7,388 bases of DNA from CAZGKW01 sp964526295. Its GTDB lineage: Bacteria > Planctomycetota > Phycisphaerae > FEN-1346. This document shows, one piece after another, positions 1 through 4,935 of the stretch (positions within the stretch are counted from its first letter, which is position 1; each line of letters begins with the position of its first letter). The position numbers were made by a program, and so were the translations under genes. The notes under the pieces were generated by a model, which did not search any database, had not been told where the DNA came from, and worked only from the letters and a program-made list of their open reading frames with translations. The stretch lies in NCBI GenBank assembly GCA_964526295.1, contig CAZGKW010000082.1:1-7388 (forward strand), in the 5' to 3' direction.

Positions 1-195
1 TCCTTGCTTCCTCCATCCGTCCGCGGTACCCTCAAAACCTGCGAAAGGGCAGTTGTGCGCAAAACTGGCCGGAATGCCCAACGCCCGCGCAATCGTGGGC
101 GCGGAGGTCGTCCCGCCGCCCTGCGATGCGATGTGCACCAGCATCCTCAGCGCGTGATCGGTATCTCTGCGAATGACCGTGCGTGCCTGCATCAT
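1..195 (-). CDS. Rrf2-family transcription regulator, N-terminal part only, interrupted
   Basis: The minus-strand frame opens at ATG 195 (a second ATG follows at 192) and runs 65 codons off the window edge without a stop. Residues 8-47 read like the winged-helix start of Rrf2 proteins: an 'RRDTDHALRMLVHIAS' helix, then 'APTIARALGIPASFAH', the usual recognition-helix region. Rrf2 proteins are dimeric DNA-binding repressors, often sensing Fe-S status, nitric oxide or redox, and are normally about 130-160 aa. Here the family pattern, which should continue with something like K-I-L-x-x-L, stops at about residue 48. The frame then enters an 18-bp repeat (35-52) and an unrelated tail, CPFAGFEGTADGWRKQG. 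The end of the window (bases 1-20, read on the minus strand) looks purine-rich, like a ribosome-binding region. The gene is therefore probably broken rather than simply cut by the window. Family call fairly sure; interruption inferred. Confidence 0.6.
   Translation of the reverse strand, partial: MMQARTVIRRDTDHALRMLVHIASQGGGTTSAPTIARALGIPASFAHNCPFAGFEGTADGWRKQG
35..52. repeat. Left copy of an 18-bp inverted repeat pair
   Basis: AAACCTGCGAAAGGGCAG here is the exact reverse complement of 7336-7353. Each copy contains the imperfect dyad CTGC-N6-GCAG. The copy lies exactly where the Rrf2 reading frame loses its family similarity. It could be a recombination site, a dispersed intergenic repeat, or an assembly join. 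The flanks of the two copies share no longer match. Confidence 0.65.
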
Positions 196-200
196 GGACG

Positions 201-230
201 AGATTAGTCCACGTTGGCGCGCCTTGTCAA
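201..230 (-). promoter_or_regulatory. Sigma-70-type promoter for the Rrf2 gene, probably leaderless
   Basis: On the minus strand a perfect -35 TTGACA (230-225) is followed after 18 nt by TAATCT (206-201), a good -10. The ATG begins only 5 nt after the -10, so transcription would start at or next to the start codon. No Shine-Dalgarno sequence fits between them, which suggests a leaderless mRNA. The spacer contains the palindrome GGCGCGCC (215-222). Confidence 0.6.
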
Positions 231-305
231 AAGGATTCCGGTGTGGCTGTCGGAGGCAAACAAGATTGCAGCGACACCGCCGCGGATGACGACGACTTGG
301 GGCCA

Positions 306-551
306 CTACCCGCAATGGCAGCACGAGAATATTGAGCGGTCAAGGCCGTCCAGGCGGATGAGCGTGGGGATGGCCGCCTGAACCATGTCCGCTGTGACGA
401 CCTTGCCCTCGGCGGCAGTCAGGAGCCACGCCAGGGCATCCGGCGCCAACGCCGCAGAGATAGCGGGGCTCGGCCGGGTCGGCGGCTGAGGGTAGCGGAA
501 TTGTCGAAGATTCTGCGTCAGGCGGCATAAGTCACGCCCCCATCGAAGCAT
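306..551 (-). CDS. Possible hypothetical protein or C-terminal gene fragment
   Basis: An 81-codon minus-strand frame. Only its second half, from about residue 24 (PTRPSPAISAALAPDALAW) through 'LLTAAEGKVVTADMVQAAIPTL', has the G/C-ending codons seen in the other genes here. The first 20 or so codons look non-coding, and there is no ribosome-binding site before the ATG, only the foot of a hairpin. An overlapping frame (340-528) looks better coded for its first 25 codons, so a frameshift near 475 is possible. The 'LLTAAEGKVVTADMVQAA' piece is loosely like the helical ends of AAA+ ATPases, but too short to name. Most likely a remnant of a larger gene, or no gene at all. Confidence 0.22.
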   Translation of the reverse strand: MLRWGRDLCRLTQNLRQFRYPQPPTRPSPAISAALAPDALAWLLTAAEGKVVTADMVQAAIPTLIRLDGLDRSIFSCCHCG

Positions 552-553
552 AT

Positions 554-574
554 GGCGGCAGCAAATCTGCCGCC
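554..574. terminator. Perfect 8-bp hairpin, weakly terminator-like
   Basis: GGCGGCAG (554-561) and CTGCCGCC (567-574) form a perfect GC-rich stem around a CAAAT loop. On the plus strand it is followed by TTTCC, a short T tract, so it would act weakly as a terminator for plus-strand transcription. No convincing plus-strand gene precedes it. On the minus strand it sits just before ATG 551. Confidence 0.35.
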
Positions 575-652
575 TTTCCGGGAATGTGGCTTAGCATTTC
601 CGCCCTCTGATGGCCTCATCCTGTCGTGGGCATCGAACACGAGGAGAACACG

Positions 653-970
653 GTGAAGACCAGCGGAAGCAGCACGGTCCCGATGCGGCTCAGCCGCGGC
701 GGGCGGTACACGGATTACGACAAGCAGGACCTGGCCGTCCTGGCCGACGCGAGGCAGTGGCTCAACGCCCACGCCGGGATGCACGAGCAGAGCCAGTTCA
801 CGCCGGAGGAGTCCGCCCGGCGCGTGAGGTTCTACGCCCAGCAGACCGCCACGCAGGGACGAATCACACGGTGGCTGGACGCTGCGCCACCCAAGCCGCG
901 GGCGCGATACCGCTCGCGGTTCGCCTTCGGCGACGCCCTGGGGACGCACATGACGGCACGCCGTGTCTGA
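653..970 (+). CDS. Small hypothetical protein, 105 aa, mobile-element-like setting
   Basis: I do not recognise this protein. Nearly every codon ends in G or C, which strongly supports translation in this frame. The frame can be opened at 626, but GTG 653 is the better start because GAGGAG (641-646) lies 6 nt before it. The product is hydrophilic and basic, with no signal peptide or membrane segment. Its middle (about residues 22-65, with LAVLADARQWLNAH and FTPEESARRVRFYAQQ) looks like two or three helices, and the end is Arg-rich. The next gene starts 96 bp downstream in the same direction, and a primase-like fragment follows, so an accessory gene from a phage, plasmid or integrative element is a reasonable guess. 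Existence fairly sure; function unknown. Confidence 0.65.
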   Translation: MKTSGSSTVPMRLSRGGRYTDYDKQDLAVLADARQWLNAHAGMHEQSQFTPEESARRVRFYAQQTATQGRITRWLDAAPPKPRARYRSRFAFGDALGTHMTARRV

Positions 971-1066
971 CGACGACAGTCCGCCAGGCGTGGCGGTGCA
1001 CCCCAGCGCGACGAATCGCGTTGGAGACCCCGACCCACCGCCGGGCCCAATAGAAAGGGTATGGTC

Positions 1067-1339
1067 ATGACGAGCAAGAAGAGTAGCAAGAGGCAGACCA
1101 GCGGCACCACGAGCCACCCGGTCAAGCGGAGGAAGGCCGGCGGCCCGGAGCGCCCGGGCGGCGGCCTCGAAGTCGCCGCCGTGCTCGAAGAGCGCATAGA
1201 CGCCGAAGGGCGAATGGGCATGGCCGCCGTTCTCGTCACCCGCCTTGAGGGGCGCGGCGCCAGTCGAGAAGACGTAGAAGTGCTTTCCGCGGAGCGTAGC
1301 GCTCCATCCCCGGTCCTTGCCCGGCCGCCGGCAGCGTGA
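1067..1339 (+). pseudogene. Start of a small basic protein, fused to antisense sequence
   Basis: ATG 1067 has AAAGGG 7 nt upstream, a better placement than ATG 1061, which would leave almost no spacer. The first 25 codons give a Lys/Ser-rich start (MTSKKSSKRQTSG, then VKRRKAGG) with G/C-ending codons, as in the gene before it. Read on the other strand, the same bases would need T-ending codons that are untypical here. From about 1140 the frame becomes the antisense of the primase-like fragment and looks like a shadow (Arg/Pro/Glu-rich, no recognisable fold). The simplest reading is that a real plus-strand gene was joined at about 1140 to unrelated DNA, and that the remaining codons to the stop at 1337-1339 are not original. 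Function unknown; the basic N-terminus could bind nucleic acid. Confidence 0.4.
1141..1338 (-). pseudogene. Internal fragment resembling phage/plasmid-type DNA primase
   Basis: No start or stop belongs to this piece; it is visible only in the third minus-strand frame. Read from 1338 downward it gives 'RGWSATLRGKHFYVFSTGAA', then 'AHSPFGVYALFEHGGDFEAA' and 'ARALRAAG'. This resembles the segment that precedes or links primase and helicase parts in large replication proteins of phages and integrative elements, where a line such as 'YSPFAVYALLEHGGDF..AARALAAQGYG' is common. Codon ends are G/C-rich to about 1141 and T-rich beyond, so the fragment ends there. It abuts the truncated GH39 gene on one side and the plus-strand small gene on the other. 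The match is from memory of the family pattern; a translated search would settle it. Confidence 0.45.
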
Positions 1340-1727
1340 TGTTCCCCCTCCACCAGAAGCAGGTCTGATCGCCCGAGGCCAAATCGTCGGGCATGAACCC
1401 CAGTTCGACGAACGGGCGGATGCCCTTGGCCAGGAAACTGTCGTAGGTCAGGTCGACGTAGGTGAAGTTGAGCCCCGGTCGGGCCTGGAGATCATCGGCG
1501 TGGTTCCAGTACTTCTCGCGGTACAGCCCGACCGCGTCGGACAGCAGGCCGTGCCCGCGGATGTACGAAAAACCGATCTCCCTCTGCACCAGGGCCAAGG
1601 CGTCCTGATGCTCCTGGCGCAGCGCCAGACCCATGTGCCCCGAGCCAACGCAATACCGCCAGTTGGGCCCGAAGCGCTTCTGGCCGGCGGGAGTATCGGC
1701 AACGATGATTCTGCCTGTTACGGACAC
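1236..1727 (-). pseudogene. GH39 beta-xylosidase, truncated after about 130 residues
   Basis: GH39 beta-xylosidases release xylose from the non-reducing ends of xylo-oligomers. The N-terminal third is clear: 'FGPNWRYCVGSGHMGLALR', 'LVQREIGFSYIRGHGLLSD', 'LNFTYVDLTYDSFLAKGIRP', then 'FVELGFMPDDLASGDQTCFW', all typical of the first strands of the GH39 barrel. GTG 1733 is too close to the AAGGAG box; GTG 1727, 7 nt after the box, is the likely start. After 'WWRGNITLP' (about 1338) the frame should continue into the family's PKD-Y-W segment and the Asn-Glu acid/base. Instead it enters the primase-like fragment read out of frame and stops at 1236. A normal GH39 is about 500 aa, so both catalytic glutamates are missing. 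It lies downstream of the URO-D-fold gene in the same direction, as the last member of the xylan cluster. Confidence 0.75.
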
Positions 1728-1740
1728 GGTCACTCTCCTT

Positions 1741-1790
1741 CCGGCGATAGCCAGCCGGCGGCGGTCATCGCCGGGCAGTTCTCGGCTGGC
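1741..1790. repeat. Two overlapping, mutually exclusive hairpins before the GH39 gene
   Basis: CCGGCGA (1741-1747) can pair with TCGCCGG (1768-1774), while GCCAGCCG (1750-1757) can pair with CGGCTGGC (1783-1790). The second left arm lies inside the first loop, so the stems interlock and only one forms easily. They sit between the URO-D-fold gene and the GH39 start, close to its ribosome-binding site. No T tract follows. A role in mRNA processing or in differential expression is conceivable, but chance pairing in GC-rich DNA is not excluded. Confidence 0.3.
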
Positions 1791-1817
1791 AGGAACCGGT
1801 CGTTGCCGCGGGTTGCT

Positions 1818-2928
1818 TCAAGCGTAGACACACTCCCTGGCGGCGTCGGCCAACGCCTTGAGGTTCTCGGGCGGGGCGTGAAAGAAGTGGTCGCTGGCCG
1901 AGCAGATGTAGCCGCCGCCGGCGCCGAAGCTCTCGAAGCAGGCCACGACCTCATCGCGAATGGCCTCGGGCGCACTCGCTTTATCGAGGCGGCCCTGGTC
2001 GATGCCCCCGATGAGCGCGACGCGGCGGCCGAGGGTTTGCTTGACGCGGCGGCGGTCGTCGGCCGAGGCGATGTCGCCCCCGACCCCAGGCGGGCTGAGC
2101 GTCTCGCTGGCGTCGCAGCCGTTGGCGGCGATGCGATCGAGGATCGCCATCATCGCCCCGCACGTGTGGTAGACCGCCTTCAGGCCGACTTCGCGCAGGG
2201 CGTCGATGACGCGGCGGTCGTAGGGCACGCAGAATTCATCGAACATCGACGGGCTGATCACGTTCGAACTGGCCGCTCCGCCGCCGTGCTCGATCAGGTC
2301 GAACTTCGCGCCGGGCACCTGCTCGTGGACGAACGCGACGCGCTTCCGCGTGACCCGCTCGAGGAAGTCGTGCACGAAGGCGGGCTCGTCGATAGCCCAG
2401 AAGATCGCTTTCTCCGTCCGTTCCCACCAGCTCGCAGAAGTCCTGCCAGACGCCCGGCTGGTGGGCCGCCTCGACATTGCCGCGGACGATCCCGGCGTCA
2501 CCCGTCTCGTCGTAGCAGGCCGACAATGCCGCCTTATCCAGCTCCATCCCGGGCCAGTGCTTCAGGAAGCGTTCGGCGTCGGCAGCGTCCTTGAGCAGGT
2601 GCTCGGTCACGTAGACGGTCCCGTCGCCCCGCGCCTCGCCGGCAGTCAACTTGCCATCGGGCGTCTCGATGCGGATACGCGTGCGGGGCTGACCTCCTGA
2701 GGGTGTGACGTCCTCGCGCGACACCCGCCATCTGTCCGTCTCGCGGAGCTTCAGGATGCCGCGCGGCGTGATCGACGCGTCGAGGCCGGTCTCCTTGAAG
2801 GCCTCCAGCTGAGACATGCCGTTCATGTGCCGCTCGAGATGGAATCGCTGCCACTGGTGGATCGTGACCGGCAGGCGGTCGGGCTTGCCGCCCCCGATGG
2901 CGGTAAGCATTCGTTCTTTGGGTGTCAT
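1818..2928 (-). pseudogene. URO-D-fold (MtaA/HemE superfamily) protein, frameshifted
   Basis: Two frames together make one protein of about 368 aa, normal for the superfamily. The N-terminal half starts at ATG 2928 (AAGGA 5 nt upstream) with 'MTPKERMLTAIGGGKPDRLP', the usual URO-D-like opening, and stays in frame to about 2421. The C-terminal half continues from about 2412 to the stop at 1818. Between them the minus strand reads CGGACGGA (2420-2413); removing one CGGA restores '..CELVGTEKAIFWAIDEP'. True HemE carries an Arg-rich 'RQAGR' substrate motif near its start; here that place reads 'TIHQWQRF', so porphyrin decarboxylation is unlikely. The C-half has 'YHTCG' (His 2168-2166, Cys 2162-2160) and a late Cys (1904-1902, 'YICSASDHF'), matching the zinc ligands of MtaA-type corrinoid methyltransferases. 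Its place between xylan genes suggests a methyl-group or unknown sugar-linked role. A pseudogene unless the indel is an error. Confidence 0.8.
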
Positions 2929-2995
2929 GCGTTTCCTTGGGTTTCAGTTGGTCACAGGCAATAACGCGTAAAGAGGGGCGGCGGCGATCCTGCGA

Positions 2996-4798
2996 TCAGT
3001 CGGCCACTCGAACCACGAGCGTCGCGCCCTCCGGCCCCAACTGAGCTTCCTGCGACACGCCATTGACGGCCACGGTGTAAGTCCCGTGGAAACCGCGCAC
3101 GCTCGCGGTACCGTCGGCGCCGGTGGTCACCGTCTCGTCGGTCCACCATTGCTTGAACACAAGCTCACGCCAGACCTGCCCGGCCGGCTTGATCGACCAG
3201 TCCTTGCGCCACAGGGCCGCGTCGGGCCGCCAGTGCCGGCCTTCCCACAAGCCCCACAGCACCATGCCTTCCATGGACGGATGGCTGAACCCGGCGATCA
3301 GCACGTCGCGGAGGTAGTCGGCCTGGAGCTGCTCGTCGCTGCCGCATTCGACGTCCAGTTCGGTGTACTGCAACTTCGTGCCGAACTTCGCGAACCGGTC
3401 GATCCGCTCGTAGACCTCCTGGGGGTGCGGCAGGTGGGTGGCCCGGAAGTGGGCCATGAAGCCGATCCCATCGGGGAGGGCGTCGTGGTCACTCAGGTAG
3501 CGGGTGATCTTCTCGTACTCATCCATGCGGTTGCCGTCGGCAACGACGATCTGCCCCTCGTTGATCCAGTGCTCCGCATCCGGCGCGAGCTTGCGGGCGA
3601 GTTGGATGGTGTCGGCGTAGACCAGGAATCCGCCGGGCAGGTCGCTGTAGCGGCGTCCCCAGGCGGCGATGTGGTTGATGGTGTCCCACTCGCCGATCCG
3701 CCCGCGCGTCAGGGCGGTCTTCTCGGCCATGTGCTTGCGATGGGCCGCCAGAAGGGCCTCGGGCTTGTCGAGCAGTTCGCCCGGCTGGGTTCGGTCCGAC
3801 AGCGGGCCCCACATGAGGTAGTGCCCGCGCACCTCGATGTCGTGCTCGCGCAGCCAGTCGATGGTCCGGTCTGTCCGGGCCCACGACTGCTTCTGCCGCT
3901 GCGGGTCGGGTCCGAAGAAGTTCTGCCAGCGCAGCCCGCTCTCGAGCGGGGCCTTGTTGAAGTTCTCCAGGAAGACCTTGCGGTATCGCTTCGTGTCGGG
4001 GCCTTCTGCGTTGAAGGTCCCGGGGTTGATCACGCAGCCGAAGCCGAAGGCGTGCCGCTTCATCGCCACGCGCACCTTCGCCCCGGGCACCGGACGCCCC
4101 CGGGCGTCCAGAACGCGGACTGTCAGATGGCTCTTGCGATGCTCCCCGATGCGCCGCAGCGCAGCGGCCCGCCAAGCGGCGTCGGGCTCGCGGCCGTGAT
4201 AGGTGCTGCGGGTCATCGGCAGGGCGGCCGGGTCGGCCGACGGGCCGTACTTGAGCACGCGCAGGCCGCCGATTTCGACGGTCTGCGGCAGCCCCGCGAA
4301 CTGCATCGACAGCACGCGCTGTCCCTTCGGCAGTTCACGATGCAGGCGGATGGGCATCTGCCAGCGTTTCCAGGCCGTGCCCGCCGCAGCGGTGAAAATG
4401 CGATGGGTCTTCCGGTCCTTGCCCTTCGTCTCTAAGGCCACGAAGATGGACCCGTCGCCGGACTCGTCGGCCGTCTGCAGCGTCCGCATCCAGAAGTCGA
4501 TCAGCAGCACGTCGCCTTGTTTCATCTCGCCCGTCAGCGGGACGTCAACCTTGACGGTCCACTTGTCGCGCGGCGACTCGATGGTCTCCACGCGCACGGC
4601 TTGCTCGAAGCCCGGATGGTCGGCGGCTACCACCGACCGCTCCGCCCTGGCGCCTTGATGCAATTCCACACGGGTCTCCGCCAAGGCCGCAGCCGTCGCC
4701 AGATCTCGCCCATCCTCGGGAAGCATGTTGTTTCCGCCCCGGCCGACCAGCGCAGCCGAGCCAACCAGGATCACCCTCACGACATGCCCGTATGCCAT
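2996..4798 (-). CDS. GH10 endo-1,4-beta-xylanase-like protein with N-terminal CBM-like region
   Basis: A 600-aa protein; ATG 4798 has GGAG 5 nt upstream. Residues 6-19 are hydrophobic and may be a weak signal peptide. About 60-190 looks like a beta-sandwich carbohydrate-binding region. Residues 222-260 form the linker 'HLTVRVLDARGRPVPGAKVR' with 'FGFGCVIN' that often precedes the barrel in such proteins. The GH10 barrel runs about 265-550: 'RGHYLMW' (324-330), 'WDTINH' (371-376), 'GIGFMAHF' (444-451), 'YTELDV' (478-483, nucleophile Glu480), 'VLWGLWE' (513-519) and 'IKPAG' (536-540). A short beta-rich tail ends the protein. GH10 enzymes cut xylan by a retaining mechanism. The acid/base Glu, normally in 'WDVVNE', is His376 (codon CAC, 3673-3671), two base changes from a Glu codon. 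This protein may be inactive, altered in chemistry, or part of a subfamily using another residue. The gene follows the XylR-like regulator and precedes the URO-D-fold gene. Confidence 0.85.
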   Translation of the reverse strand: MAYGHVVRVILVGSAALVGRGGNNMLPEDGRDLATAAALAETRVELHQGARAERSVVAADHPGFEQAVRVETIESPRDKWTVKVDVPLTGEMKQGDVLLIDFWMRTLQTADESGDGSIFVALETKGKDRKTHRIFTAAAGTAWKRWQMPIRLHRELPKGQRVLSMQFAGLPQTVEIGGLRVLKYGPSADPAALPMTRSTYHGREPDAAWRAAALRRIGEHRKSHLTVRVLDARGRPVPGAKVRVAMKRHAFGFGCVINPGTFNAEGPDTKRYRKVFLENFNKAPLESGLRWQNFFGPDPQRQKQSWARTDRTIDWLREHDIEVRGHYLMWGPLSDRTQPGELLDKPEALLAAHRKHMAEKTALTRGRIGEWDTINHIAAWGRRYSDLPGGFLVYADTIQLARKLAPDAEHWINEGQIVVADGNRMDEYEKITRYLSDHDALPDGIGFMAHFRATHLPHPQEVYERIDRFAKFGTKLQYTELDVECGSDEQLQADYLRDVLIAGFSHPSMEGMVLWGLWEGRHWRPDAALWRKDWSIKPAGQVWRELVFKQWWTDETVTTGADGTASVRGFHGTYTVAVNGVSQEAQLGPEGATLVVRVAD

Positions 4799-4824
4799 AG
4801 AGTCTCCACTTCAAAGGGGTTCGC

Positions 4825-4858
4825 GTGTACACCTGAGAGCTGCACCAGACCAGCTCTC
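4825..4858. promoter_or_regulatory. Dyad elements upstream of the GH10 gene
   Basis: In the 137-bp gap between the regulator and the GH10 gene lie an 8-bp palindrome GTGTACAC (4825-4832) and, 2 bp away, a perfect inverted repeat GAGAGCTG-N8-CAGCTCTC (4835-4858). With its half-sites 16 bp apart it could be a dimer operator or an mRNA leader hairpin. No T tract follows on either strand, so it is not a standard terminator. The 16-bp motif found upstream of the regulator is not present here, and I see no clear -35/-10 pair. Confidence 0.4.
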
Positions 4859-4935
4859 CATCATCCTCGCCCGGACGCCGCCGCGACCTTCTGGCACGCC
4901 GAATCGCCCATGAAATCTGCCGAACCGCTGGCCGG

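Larger units (their letters stand above)
231..652. other. Stretch without a confident gene
   Basis: Between the Rrf2 promoter and the 105-aa gene I find no reading frame with both a convincing start and recognisable content. A plus-strand frame from GTG 241 (AGGA seven bases or so upstream) gives 46 codons to a stop at 379-381. A minus-strand frame at 306-551 is listed separately. A perfect hairpin lies at 554-574. The stretch may be intergenic, or part of the rearranged material that fills the left 1.3 kb. Confidence 0.4.

Noticed and set aside
4..207. Plus-strand 67-codon frame at the left edge
   Set aside because: Antisense to the Rrf2-like frame, which has a recognisable helix-turn-helix start and a good promoter.
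241..381. Plus-strand 46-codon frame from GTG 241
   Set aside because: It has a plausible AGGA box and fair codon use, but no promoter, no family pattern, and it overlaps another equally weak frame on the minus strand.
518..1117. Minus-strand open frame of 199 codons continuing past the primase-like fragment
   Set aside because: Beyond about 1141 its codons end mainly in T (for example runs of CTT, GCT and CGT), and it lies opposite a plus-strand gene with a clear ribosome-binding site and G/C-ending codons.
1317..2594. Long plus-strand open frame of 425 codons
   Set aside because: It runs antisense through the GH39 and URO-D-fold genes; it stays open because of the G/C-ending codons of the real minus-strand genes and shows no family pattern.
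3086..4435. Long plus-strand open frame of 449 codons
   Set aside because: Antisense to the GH10 gene, whose domain landmarks are clear on the minus strand.
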